Part shown: piece by piece, positions 1 through 11,089 of the stretch | Layout: each line of letters opens with the position of its first letter | Position numbering within the stretch: position 1 is the stretch's first letter | Assembly: GCA_020851785.1 (NCBI GenBank) | Contig: JADZCC010000087.1 | Span: 1-55,586, forward strand | Direction of reading: 5' to 3' | DNA length: 55,586 nucleotides | DNA from: Anaerolineales bacterium | Lineage (GTDB): Bacteria > Chloroflexota > Anaerolineae > Anaerolineales > Villigracilaceae | Translations under genes and position numbers: made by a program | The notes under the pieces: generated by a model | What the model saw: only the letters and a program-made list of their open reading frames with translations | Databases searched by the model: none | What the model was told of the DNA's origin: nothing

Positions 1-29
1 AACTCGCGCTTGCTTTTTAGGCTCATCAT
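1..29 (-). CDS. 5' end of a divergent gene cut by the window edge
   Basis: On the minus strand a strong ribosome binding site, GGAGGA (35-40), stands 5 nt before ATG at 29; a second ATG follows at 26. The frame stays open to the edge and reads MMSLKSKRE. Only nine codons are visible, so no function can be given. It is divergent from secA and shares the 150-bp region that holds the direct repeat at 66-121, so the two genes may be regulated together. The call rests only on the ribosome site, the double ATG and the open frame. Confidence 0.5.
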
Positions 30-65
30 GTCGCTCCTCCAATGACGCTAAGTCGTCATCGGAAA

Positions 66-121
66 GTAACATTTTTCCTGATGCAACGATACTCCCCTCG
101 GTAACATTTCCCGTGATGCAA
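66..121. repeat. Pair of 21-bp direct repeats between divergent genes, possible operator
   Basis: Copies at 66-86 and 101-121 start gtaacattt and end tgatgcaa and match at 18 of 21 positions; their starts are 35 bp apart. They lie just upstream of the secA -10 element and between the two divergent starts. The arrangement is what a transcription factor binding in tandem would need. No known consensus was recognised. Confidence 0.5.
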
Positions 122-153
122 TTCGCTCTTATATTTCTCCAATCTCCCCATGC

Positions 154-178
154 TATAATTCCCGCTTCTGAAAGGGAT
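154..178 (+). promoter_or_regulatory. secA promoter (extended -10) and ribosome binding site
   Basis: TGC-TATAAT (151-159) is an extended -10 element. No good -35 hexamer sits 17 bp upstream (131-136 is atattt). A purine-rich stretch, gaaaggga (170-177), precedes the GTG start at 184 by about 6 nt. The expected transcription start near 166 gives a leader of under 20 nt. Confidence 0.6.
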
Positions 179-183
179 ACAAC

Positions 184-3100
184 GTGCTTAAGAACTTCGT
201 CAAATTATTCAGTGGCAACCCCACCAAAAAAACCGTTGAACAATATCGTGGACTGGTCGAACAAGTCAATGCGCTGGAGGAAGCCTATTCCACATTAAGC
301 GCCGAAGCCTTGCGCGCCAAGACCGATGAATTTAAGGCGCAAATTGCCCTGGCGTTGGAAGGGCTGGAAGAACCAAAAGAACTGCAAAAAGCCGAGCAGG
401 ATGCGCTGGCAGAAGTCATGCCTGCCGCCTTCGCGGTCGTGCGCGAAGCCTCCAAGCGGACGATCGGCCTGCGCCATTATGACGTGCAAATCATCGGCGG
501 CGCGGCTTTGCATCACGGCGAAATTGCGGAAATGCGCACTGGCGAAGGCAAAACCCTCGTGGCCACCATGCCCGTTTATCTCAACGCCCTGCTGGGGCGC
601 GGCGTGCATTTGATCACCGTTAACGATTACCTTGCGCGGCGCGACGCCCGCTGGATGGCGCCGATTTATCATGCGTTGGGGTTATCGGTTGGCGTACTGC
701 AAATGGCCGCGGCCACCGAAAACGGCAAGAAAGCCTTTATCGTGGATTTTGAACGCGAGTCCCCGCATGAAGATCAGGAATATTTGCGGCTGGTGGAGCG
801 CGTCGAAGCCTATCGCGCCGACGTGACCTTTGGCACGAACTCCGAATTTGGCTTCGACTACCTCCGCGACAACATGGCCATGCGCCTGGATGCGCGCGTC
901 CAACGCGGCCATTACTACGCCATCGTGGACGAAGTGGACAACGTGCTAATTGACGAAGCCCGCACGCCGCTGATCATCTCCGGCCCCGCTTCTGGCGATC
1001 TGGAATGGTACGGGCGCATGTCCCAGGTCGTGAAGCAGTTACGCCCCGAAGATTACGAAATGGATGAAAAGAATCGCACCATTGACCTGACCGAAATCGG
1101 CGTCAGCCATGTGGAAGCGCTGATGGGCATGCAACTGCTCGACCCCGAACGCCCAGAAGATTTAACTCCCGAACAGGCCCGCACCATGGGCTACTTGCAA
1201 CAAGCCTTGCGCGCGCAATACCTGTTTCATCGCAACAAGGATTATTTGGTGCAAGCCGGAAAAGTCGTCATCGTGGATGAGTTTACCGGGCGCCTCATGC
1301 CCGGGCGGCGTTGGAGCGATGGCCTGCATCAAGCCGTGGAAGCGAAGGAAGGCGTAAAAGTTGAGCCGGAGTCGGTCACGTACGCCACGATCACTTTGCA
1401 AAACTATTACCGTATGTATCAAAAACTGGCCGGCATGACCGGCACCGCGCTGACCGAAGCTGAAGAGTTTAACAAAATTTACGAGTTGGAAGTCGCGCCC
1501 GTCTCGCCCAATTTGGAATATCAATCCTACGGCAAATCTGCGCCGCTGACGGAGATCAAAACCAAAGACGAAGAAGGCTACGCCTATTCCTATTTCGCAA
1601 AAGCGGGCGAAACGCAACCGCTCTTCTATCGCCGCAAAGATTATCCCGACGTAATCTTTAGAACCAGCGAAGCCAAACTGCGCGCCATCGCGATCGAAAT
1701 TATTCGCAACAACGCGCTCGGCCGCCCCTTACTGGTAGGCACCACCTCGGTGGAATCTTCCGACAAGCTATCTGCGCGGCTGAAAGCCGAGCCAGTGCGC
1801 CGCCTCCTGCAATATACGCTCGTGCGCGACCATTACCTGCGCGCCAAAGAGATTGAAGAAGATGGCCGCCTCATTGCGGACCTCGTGCCGTTCAACGAAC
1901 CGATTGACAAACTCTCCGCCGACGCATTGCGGAAGTTCATCGCCCCGCATGGATTAAACAGCATCAGCCTCGATGATGACGCGAACTTGCAAACTTTGTT
2001 GGGGTTGTTGCGCCTGCCAGAGACGGCCAAGCCCCGCCTGAAAGCGCTCCTGCAAGGCGGCGTGCCGCATCAGGTCTTAAACGCGCGCAAACATACCGAA
2101 GAATCGCAGATCATCGCCAACGCGGGCGCGTTCGGCTCGGTGACGATCGCCACCAATATGGCCGGCCGCGGCGTGGATATTAAACTCGGCGGCGAACTGG
2201 CCGAAGAAGTCATCTCGGCTGTGAATCGCGTGTTGAACAAAGCCGGAGTGAAAGACCCCTTTGACCTGACCTTGCAGGAACGCCGCGCCGCGCTCAAACA
2301 AGTAGACCCCTCGCAGTATGGACTCTACGACGCGGAAGTCAAACTCTTCCTGCAATATTTTGAAGACATGGAACGCGTCAAAGAACTCGGCGGCCTGCAC
2401 GTGATTGGCTCTGAGCGCCACGAAGCCCGCCGCATTGACAACCAACTCCGCGGGCGCGCCGCGCGTCAGGGCGACCCTGGCTCTTCGCGCTTTTATCTCT
2501 CACTCCAGGATGACCTCATGCGGCTGTTCGGCGGCGAACAAGTCAGCGGCATGATGGAACGCCTCAAAGTGGACGACTCGCTTCCGCTCGAAGTGCGTCT
2601 CGTCAGCAACATCATTGAAGGCTCGCAAACCCGCGTCGAAGGCTCAAACTTTGACGTGCGCAAGCACCTGCTCGAATATGACGACGTGCTCAATAAGCAA
2701 CGCCAACAAATTTACAGCCAACGCGACCGCATCTTCGTCAAAGAAGATTTGAGCGAAGACGTGGCCGACATGCTCGAAGCCGAAGTGGCCAAACGCGTCA
2801 AAGCCGGGCTGGAGGATGAAGAAGGCCCCTGGCGTTTGATTGCCTGGCTCGATCAGGTGCAACCGCCGTTTGATTCGCAAAACGGGTTGTTCCCCTCGTA
2901 TGGATTCAAAGTCCTGCTTGATCAAATTGACGATGCCAACGCGCGCGCCTCAACCCTGGACCTGATCGCCAAATCCATCGAAAGCGAACACGCCCACGCA
3001 TTGCAGTCCATCGAAACGTTAATCGAAAAAACCGAGACGACGCTCGAAGAACAAATTGCTGAGCGCGAAGACGCCATAGACGCCTACTTTCAGGGGCTGG

Positions 3101-4185
3101 ACGATTTGGAAGAAAAGCCGCGCCTGCAAAAAATGCTCGAAGAAATTAACGGGCTGGCGCGGATGCAACTGCGTTATCCCAACGAACTGCAAAAATCCCT
3201 GACCAACGACCCGGAAAGCGCAAAAGAAGGCGTTCAGGATCTGGTCGGCGCACAAGTCACCATGCTCAGCGCCATGCGCGTAATGAGCGCGATTCAAAAC
3301 CGCCTCGGCGAGCAAATTCAATGGCCCAGCCCCCTGCCTACGGAGTGGGACGACCTCTCCGAAGTGTTGCTCAACGCGGCGCAGGACGCCTTCAACAAAA
3401 AACGCGAACGCCTGAACGCGCAAATTGCCCGCGAAATTGATCCGCTCATGCAACGCGAAGCGCCGACGAGCGCCTCCGCTAAATTGCGTTTGCTCCTCAC
3501 GCTGGCGCAAGGCTCCCGCTCCGGGTTTGACCAGAAGACGCATAAACAAGTCCGCGAAATTTTCCATCGGTTTACATACGTCTTTCATGCCGCCCGCTTG
3601 CTGGAAGGCGAAGACGCCGAAACTCTAACGGAAGACGTGATGACGCATTTGGACGCGGCGGAAGAAGCCTTACGCATCACCTGGGGACAGAGCGAATATC
3701 AACGCATTCGCCAGAACGCCGCCAAACTTGCAGATTTTGGCCCGGCGGCCAAGATCGCTTTTGGCGAGGGCAAACTCAATGAAAGCGCATCCAGCCTGGG
3801 CGAGTCCGAGGCGCAGGTTTTAATCGAAGCGTTGGGCAAATATGTGTTGAATGAAGTTCATCGTCAATTATTGTTGGGCGCGTTCAGCGAACTGTGGGTT
3901 GAATATTTAACCAAAGTTGAAGCCTTGCGCGTTTCGATTGGGCTGGAGGCTTACGCCCAACGCGACCCACTGGTACAATATAAAACCAAAGCGTCTGAAA
4001 TGTTCGCGCAATTGCTCGAAGATGTGCGCAGTCTGGTGATTAGCCGCGCCTTTGCGGCCCGGCCAAGACGGGTTGAGATTAACCCAATTGAAACCGGCGA
4101 TGAGCCAGCCCTGGCGGCTGGTACGCAAACTCAAATGGACGCGCCAGACGCGGGCGGATCGAAGAAAAAGAGAAAACGTCACTAG
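184..4185 (+). CDS. secA: Preprotein translocase ATPase SecA, enlarged form
   Basis: Motor ATPase that pushes preproteins through SecYEG at the cytoplasmic membrane. Walker A is MRTGEGKT (about 117-124), Walker B DEVDNVLIDEAR (about 249-260), and the second motor domain has TNMAGRGVDIKLGG (about 655) and LRGRAARQGDPGSS (about 755). The EYDDVLNKQR motif of the helical scaffold is near 832. At 1333 aa it is about 430 residues longer than the usual 830-900. Extra sequence is seen in the first motor domain (around 175-200), as about 85 residues in the second (around 530-620), and in a very long charged helical C-terminal half. It ends in a basic tail (GGSKKKRKRH) with no cysteine-rich zinc motif. 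The start is GTG, supported by the ribosome site at 170-177. Long SecA forms are known in Chloroflexi. Confidence 0.96.
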   Translation: MLKNFVKLFSGNPTKKTVEQYRGLVEQVNALEEAYSTLSAEALRAKTDEFKAQIALALEGLEEPKELQKAEQDALAEVMPAAFAVVREASKRTIGLRHYDVQIIGGAALHHGEIAEMRTGEGKTLVATMPVYLNALLGRGVHLITVNDYLARRDARWMAPIYHALGLSVGVLQMAAATENGKKAFIVDFERESPHEDQEYLRLVERVEAYRADVTFGTNSEFGFDYLRDNMAMRLDARVQRGHYYAIVDEVDNVLIDEARTPLIISGPASGDLEWYGRMSQVVKQLRPEDYEMDEKNRTIDLTEIGVSHVEALMGMQLLDPERPEDLTPEQARTMGYLQQALRAQYLFHRNKDYLVQAGKVVIVDEFTGRLMPGRRWSDGLHQAVEAKEGVKVEPESVTYATITLQNYYRMYQKLAGMTGTALTEAEEFNKIYELEVAPVSPNLEYQSYGKSAPLTEIKTKDEEGYAYSYFAKAGETQPLFYRRKDYPDVIFRTSEAKLRAIAIEIIRNNALGRPLLVGTTSVESSDKLSARLKAEPVRRLLQYTLVRDHYLRAKEIEEDGRLIADLVPFNEPIDKLSADALRKFIAPHGLNSISLDDDANLQTLLGLLRLPETAKPRLKALLQGGVPHQVLNARKHTEESQIIANAGAFGSVTIATNMAGRGVDIKLGGELAEEVISAVNRVLNKAGVKDPFDLTLQERRAALKQVDPSQYGLYDAEVKLFLQYFEDMERVKELGGLHVIGSERHEARRIDNQLRGRAARQGDPGSSRFYLSLQDDLMRLFGGEQVSGMMERLKVDDSLPLEVRLVSNIIEGSQTRVEGSNFDVRKHLLEYDDVLNKQRQQIYSQRDRIFVKEDLSEDVADMLEAEVAKRVKAGLEDEEGPWRLIAWLDQVQPPFDSQNGLFPSYGFKVLLDQIDDANARASTLDLIAKSIESEHAHALQSIETLIEKTETTLEEQIAEREDAIDAYFQGLDDLEEKPRLQKMLEEINGLARMQLRYPNELQKSLTNDPESAKEGVQDLVGAQVTMLSAMRVMSAIQNRLGEQIQWPSPLPTEWDDLSEVLLNAAQDAFNKKRERLNAQIAREIDPLMQREAPTSASAKLRLLLTLAQGSRSGFDQKTHKQVREIFHRFTYVFHAARLLEGEDAETLTEDVMTHLDAAEEALRITWGQSEYQRIRQNAAKLADFGPAAKIAFGEGKLNESASSLGESEAQVLIEALGKYVLNEVHRQLLLGAFSELWVEYLTKVEALRVSIGLEAYAQRDPLVQYKTKASEMFAQLLEDVRSLVISRAFAARPRRVEINPIETGDEPALAAGTQTQMDAPDAGGSKKKRKRH

Positions 4186-4199
4186 CTGTCAGAGGTTTG

Positions 4200-5237
4200 G
4201 TGTCTCAAAGTAAAACCACTCCCCAAAATCAGTACACCGCGCTTCCAAAGGTTGAATTGCATCGCCATTTGGAGGGGTCGCTTCGTCTGACGACGATGTT
4301 GGACATCGCCCGCAAACATGGCGTGACGATTCCCCTGTCCATGCTGAACCTTTCCGGGTTGGTGCAAGTGCAAGACAAAGACCCGATGACGTTCACCAAC
4401 TTCCTCGAAAAATTTAAAACCCTACGTTTGTTTTATCGCTCGCCAGACGTCATTCATCGCGTGACGTATGAAGCGGTGGAGGATGCGGCCAAAGATAACG
4501 TCCGTTATCTGGAATTGCGTTTTACGCCGGTGGCCTTGAGTCGGGCCGAAGGCTTTCCCCTGCACGACGTGATGGACTGGGTGATTTCCAGCGCGCAGGA
4601 AGCCGCTCAAGCGCACAAGATTAAGGTTGGCTTGATCGCTTCGGTCAATCGCCATGAAAGCCCGGAACTGGCCGAACAGGTGGCCTGGCTGGCCGTGGAG
4701 CACATGCCTAATGGAATGCTGGGGCTGGACCTGGCGGGCAACGAAGCGGAATTTAAGTCGGACGCGTTTCACGGAGTTTTCAAGGAAGCCAGACAATCCG
4801 GCTTGCACATTACGATCCACGCCGGAGAGTGGGGCCCTGCTGAAAATGTGCGCGATGCAATTGAGAATCTGGAGGCCGAACGGATTGGCCATGGCGTGCG
4901 GGTGTTGGAAAGCCAGAGCGTCACGGCTTTGGCGCGCGAACGCGGCATTCCGTTTGAAGTTTGCCTGACCAGCAATTTCCAATCCGGTGTGGTTAAGGCT
5001 TTGAACCTGCACCCCCTGCCGCGGATGATTGACGCGCAGTTGAAAGTTACCATCAACACCGACGACCCCAGCATTTCCAGAATCACGCTGACGCAGGAAT
5101 ATCAACATGCCTGCGAAGCCCTGCACCTGCCGCTGGATGTTTTAAAGGGTTGCATCCTCAACGCGGCCCGGGCGGCGTTTTTGCCGGAAGCTGAAAAGAA
5201 TCAACTGGTGGATGCGATTAAACAAGAACTCAAGTAA
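4200..5237 (+). CDS. add: Adenosine deaminase
   Basis: Metal-dependent hydrolase converting adenosine or deoxyadenosine to inosine in purine salvage. All family motifs are present: the metal-binding LHRHLEGS near residue 21, GLDLAGNE, the catalytic HAGEWG, ERIGHGVRV, and the metal and substrate Asp pair in INTDDPS. Length (345 aa) is normal. It starts 14 nt after the secA stop, so it is probably co-transcribed. AGAGG (4191-4195) places the start at GTG 4200; the TTG at 4197 in the same frame is too close to that site. A strong terminator at 5281 ends the unit. A related adenine deaminase activity cannot be excluded from sequence alone. Confidence 0.9.
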   Translation: MSQSKTTPQNQYTALPKVELHRHLEGSLRLTTMLDIARKHGVTIPLSMLNLSGLVQVQDKDPMTFTNFLEKFKTLRLFYRSPDVIHRVTYEAVEDAAKDNVRYLELRFTPVALSRAEGFPLHDVMDWVISSAQEAAQAHKIKVGLIASVNRHESPELAEQVAWLAVEHMPNGMLGLDLAGNEAEFKSDAFHGVFKEARQSGLHITIHAGEWGPAENVRDAIENLEAERIGHGVRVLESQSVTALARERGIPFEVCLTSNFQSGVVKALNLHPLPRMIDAQLKVTINTDDPSISRITLTQEYQHACEALHLPLDVLKGCILNAARAAFLPEAEKNQLVDAIKQELK

Positions 5238-5280
5238 ACCCGTTTGAACGCAGGCTTGCGCCATAAAGTTATCTTCAAAG

Positions 5281-5309
5281 AAGCGAAGCCTAAAAAGCTT
5301 CGTTTTTTT
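5281..5309 (+). terminator. Rho-independent terminator after secA-add
   Basis: Stem cgaagc/gcttcg (5284-5289 with 5297-5302), extendable by A-T and G-T pairs, 7-nt loop, followed by seven T (5303-5309). Confidence 0.85.
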
Positions 5310-5340
5310 ATCCGTCGTTGCTGGAAAGGTACAGAAAAAG

Positions 5341-5397
5341 TTGATTTAAATCCCAAATGGAATTATTATGCTGGGAGAAATTTTAGAAAATCAGGAG
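5341..5397 (+). promoter_or_regulatory. Aconitase promoter and ribosome binding site
   Basis: TTGATT (5341-5346), a 17-bp spacer and TATTAT (5364-5369) make a good sigma-70-type promoter. AGGAG (5393-5397) precedes ATG 5405 by 7 nt. It is one of the few promoters in the window with a recognisable -35. Confidence 0.7.
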
Positions 5398-5404
5398 CTG
5401 TCTC

Positions 5405-8107
<2,703 letters not shown>

Positions 8108-8118
8108 CCACCGACTAA

Positions 8119-8154
8119 AAAAGGCGGCGGACGCTTCAACGTCCGCCGCCTTTT
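8119..8154. terminator. Bidirectional terminator between convergent genes
   Basis: Perfect 15-bp stem (8119-8133 with 8140-8154), GC-rich core ggcggcggacg, 6-nt loop, A tract on the left and T tract on the right. It serves aconitase on the plus strand and the SPFH gene on the minus strand. Confidence 0.92.
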
Positions 8155-8170
8155 GCTTTAACGGTTACGC

Positions 8171-10153
8171 TTACTTACTCGCGTCTTTTTTGGAATCATC
8201 TTTCTTCTGCATGTCTTTCAAAATTTTTTCGCGCATGGCTTCCACATCCGGCGAACGCTGGGTTTGGCTGGTCTGATTCGATAACGCATCGAAGCGATCG
8301 GAGAGGAGCATGGTCAGCAGGGCTTCCATAATATTGCTGGATTGGCCGCCACCCTCGCCGCTTCCGCCCACCACCACGCGCGGAACCACGTCCACGCCGG
8401 ATTGTTGAATGGCTTCCGTAAACCGATTGAGCACCTGTTGCGTAACCTGAAATTGCGGGCCGCCATACGCGCGCACTTGCTCTTCCGTGGCCAAGGCCTG
8501 CGCGATACCAATCCGCGCGACCTTTTCCGCTTCCGCCTCGGCCAACGCGCGGATCTGCGCCGCCTGCTGAATGGAGCGCTCGTACTCCGCCTTCCCCTGA
8601 TTGGATTGAATGCTGACGCTTAGTTCGGCTTCCGTCATTTTGGTTTGCATGGCCGCGCGCGATTCCGCTTCGCGGAGTTCGCGTTCCTTCAGGGCGGCGC
8701 GTTCCTGGCGGGCGTAAGTTTCCACCTGTTCTTCCGCCACCTGTCTTTGACGTAACTGCGTCAGAATGGTTTCAATTTGTTTATCGCCCACTGGAGAAGA
8801 AGGCGTGCCGATTAACACTTCCTCCAATTCAAGGTTGTAATGCTCAAACTTGGCCTTCATTTCCTGACTGGATTGTTGTTGAATAGCGCTCCGTTCCTGC
8901 AAAAGTTGAATTAACGTGCGGGTTTGGGCCACGTTCTTGAAATAAGCCGCCACCATCGGGTCCAGCGTTTGCTCAACGAGGCGTTTAATGTCGCCGAAGC
9001 GCTGAATCACCAAGGGAGCTTTTTTATAGTCAATATGCACAACCACCGAAAGCGGTAGCGTGGGTTCAAACGCATCCTTCGTAATCAGCGCCACTTCGCT
9101 CAGGTTTTCGTCAAAGTTGTGCGAACCAACTTCGTTCTTGATCCACTTCAAAATAAAGTTGGTAGTCGGCACGGGAATCACCTTCCCTGCATAGGTATTG
9201 AACGGATATTTACCCGGCAGGAGCGCTTCATTCCACACGCCGCGCTGACCGCGCGTCACCAATTCGCCGTGGCGATATTCGCTACCGGAAAGGTCCACGC
9301 CTTGTTCGCCTGTGTAGGAAACCACCACGCCCACATTGCCCACGTCAATCACCGTCTTCTGAATCATTTCCACAGTGGCAAACAGACGGTTGACGTAATA
9401 GGTGCCTTCCACCAACACTTGCAGTTGGCGCCCGCGCATCCCTTTGGCGAGCAGAAAATGATCGGCGTCCTGAAATTTATTGTGATACATATCCGCCTTG
9501 GCCGGGTCATCGCCCACCACCGGGGCGATGATCTCGCCCTGCGGCAGGGAAGGCCCGTCGTGCACGGTCACAATCCCGATCTTATCTTCATTATCTTTGA
9601 TAATCACCGGACGGAACCCGCCGCGTTCTTTAATCACCTCGGCCATGCGGGTGATCACTTCCGCGTCTTCGCGGCTCAACGGCAGGGAATACACGCGCTC
9701 TTCCGTAATCACCACAAACTGCATCAAGTTAAAGGCATAGGTGCCTTCGCGTAAAATGCGGCGTTGCGGGCCTTTTTGTCCGCCGTTCGCCAAAAAGGAA
9801 GCGACGTCTTGAAAATCCTCCACCGCCAGGTTGGAAGCCAACACCTGGGCCGGCTCCAACTGTTTGCCATCGCGCGCAAACACATACCCAATCTTGCCCT
9901 GCGGAATGGTCACCAGCGGCACGATATGCACGGCGTATTGAATCGGCATCCGGTAATGTAAACCACCGCGCAAGACCTGCGGCTGAAAGCCGGTCTCGCC
10001 GTGTAAGGCAATCAACCCGGACTTCAACGTGCGAAAGCCAAAGCGCTTTTCAATGATCCCCACGCGGCTGTTGGGAATAAAGCGAAACCCCGAAAGCGCA
10101 ATCAAGACCAACAGCCCGCCGAAAACAAGCAAAACTAAAAATAAAATTTCCAT
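8171..10153 (-). CDS. Long SPFH/flotillin-like membrane protein
   Basis: Scaffold protein of the SPFH (band 7/flotillin) superfamily, expected to oligomerise on the inner face of the membrane. The N-terminus is one transmembrane helix (about 2-25, ending ALSGFRFIP). SPFH-type sequence follows, then a long Ala/Glu-rich coiled coil (about 440-590, with EAEAEKVARIG) and a Gly-rich segment GGSGEGGG before a charged, Lys-rich end. At 660 aa it is longer than common flotillins, owing to a large N-terminal part. The start is ATG 10153 because AAGGAG stands 6 nt ahead; a frame 25 codons longer lacks such a site. It follows the small membrane protein at 10225 by 71 bp and may form an operon with it. 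Confidence 0.82.
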   Translation of the reverse strand: MEILFLVLLVFGGLLVLIALSGFRFIPNSRVGIIEKRFGFRTLKSGLIALHGETGFQPQVLRGGLHYRMPIQYAVHIVPLVTIPQGKIGYVFARDGKQLEPAQVLASNLAVEDFQDVASFLANGGQKGPQRRILREGTYAFNLMQFVVITEERVYSLPLSREDAEVITRMAEVIKERGGFRPVIIKDNEDKIGIVTVHDGPSLPQGEIIAPVVGDDPAKADMYHNKFQDADHFLLAKGMRGRQLQVLVEGTYYVNRLFATVEMIQKTVIDVGNVGVVVSYTGEQGVDLSGSEYRHGELVTRGQRGVWNEALLPGKYPFNTYAGKVIPVPTTNFILKWIKNEVGSHNFDENLSEVALITKDAFEPTLPLSVVVHIDYKKAPLVIQRFGDIKRLVEQTLDPMVAAYFKNVAQTRTLIQLLQERSAIQQQSSQEMKAKFEHYNLELEEVLIGTPSSPVGDKQIETILTQLRQRQVAEEQVETYARQERAALKERELREAESRAAMQTKMTEAELSVSIQSNQGKAEYERSIQQAAQIRALAEAEAEKVARIGIAQALATEEQVRAYGGPQFQVTQQVLNRFTEAIQQSGVDVVPRVVVGGSGEGGGQSSNIMEALLTMLLSDRFDALSNQTSQTQRSPDVEAMREKILKDMQKKDDSKKDASK

Positions 10154-10224
10154 GGTTTCTCCTTCGTGATGATTTACGTACGTTGAAAAACAGCGCAAGG
10201 TTACGTTTTTGAGTAGGAAAAAAG

Positions 10225-10932
10225 TCACTCCCGAATTTCATGCCCCAGCGAAATCAAGCTCAACAGGATCGCCAGTACCAGCACGACCACTCCGCCCATC
10301 CAAAAAGCTTGATAGGTGAAAAACAACCCAAGCAAAACGATGAGCGCCAGCGCGCCTAAACGTCCAAACCGCCCGCCGCCTCTTTCTGGACCGAAAGCCT
10401 GCCTCAGTTTCAACAAGCCGCTTCCCATCCCCAGCAGACTCAGCGCCGCCAAGCCCCAGGCATAATACGCGCCTCTTCCGGGCAAAGACAGAACGTACAC
10501 GCCACAGGTGTTTTCCTTGTCCTTAATTGGGTAAGCTCGGTGCAACCAGGCGCGGACAAAAATAAAATGTCCAAAGTCAATGTTTTGCGGGCCAATCTCC
10601 CACTTCACCTCTTTTGTTTCGCCCGCTTCCAAAGCCAGCGGCGTGGTTTGCTTAATCTGCAAAACGGGCGAACTCAGGTTGGTGATCAAAGAAGGGGCGA
10701 GGGCCCTTTCCGCCGTGTTGGTCACTTTCACTGAAAACGAGCTAGTTTCAGATTGAGTCATAAAAATTGGGCATGCCAGCGTGGAGAAAGGTTCGCCGCC
10801 GGTGTAATCAAACCCATAGTAAGCGGATTCCAGATCCGCCCAGGTGGCGAAGAAGGTGAGCAGTAAACCGGCGAGCGCGCCAAAGATAAATATAGCGACG
10901 AAGAAGGACGTTCCAGCAGTGAGTTTTTTCAT
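10225..10932 (-). CDS. Hypothetical membrane protein
   Basis: Unrecognised 235-aa protein. One N-terminal transmembrane helix or uncleaved signal (about 7-30) is followed by an outside domain of roughly 120 residues rich in beta-type sequence and containing three Cys. At least two or three more helices follow near the end (YAWGLAALSLLGMG; the Leu/Val-rich stretch around 190-225). ATG 10932 was chosen because it begins a typical MKKL signal; no strong ribosome site is seen, and a frame 38 codons longer exists. A promoter fits at 10967-10994. It lies upstream of the SPFH gene in the same direction, so a role with that membrane scaffold is possible but unproven. Confidence 0.65.
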   Translation of the reverse strand: MKKLTAGTSFFVAIFIFGALAGLLLTFFATWADLESAYYGFDYTGGEPFSTLACPIFMTQSETSSFSVKVTNTAERALAPSLITNLSSPVLQIKQTTPLALEAGETKEVKWEIGPQNIDFGHFIFVRAWLHRAYPIKDKENTCGVYVLSLPGRGAYYAWGLAALSLLGMGSGLLKLRQAFGPERGGGRFGRLGALALIVLLGLFFTYQAFWMGGVVVLVLAILLSLISLGHEIRE

Positions 10933-10966
10933 TGAGTTGGGTTCTTTGAATAAATAGGATGCCGCA

Positions 10967-10994
10967 ATTTTATCGCTTTTATTGCGCTTTGCAA
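10967..10994 (-). promoter_or_regulatory. Promoter for the membrane protein/SPFH pair
   Basis: On the minus strand TTGCAA (10994-10989), 16-bp spacer, TAAAAT (10972-10967), about 35 nt before the start at 10932. It is divergent from the lepA promoter. Confidence 0.55.
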
Positions 10995-11021
10995 CGCTCC
11001 AATCGGGCTGTTTTAATCGGG

Positions 11022-11027
11022 TATACT
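11022..11027 (+). promoter_or_regulatory. Probable lepA -10 element
   Basis: TATACT in the intergenic region, 62 nt before the lepA start. No good -35 hexamer at the right distance. Confidence 0.45.
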
Positions 11028-11089
11028 TCGCTGGCCTGCGAAACAACGCGGCAGATTAATTTAAATAGAAACGAAGTTTTGAAAGCGCA

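Noticed and set aside
10154..10228. 25-codon extension of the SPFH protein
   Set aside because: No ribosome site at its ATG, while AAGGAG stands right before ATG 10153 and the membrane helix follows at once.
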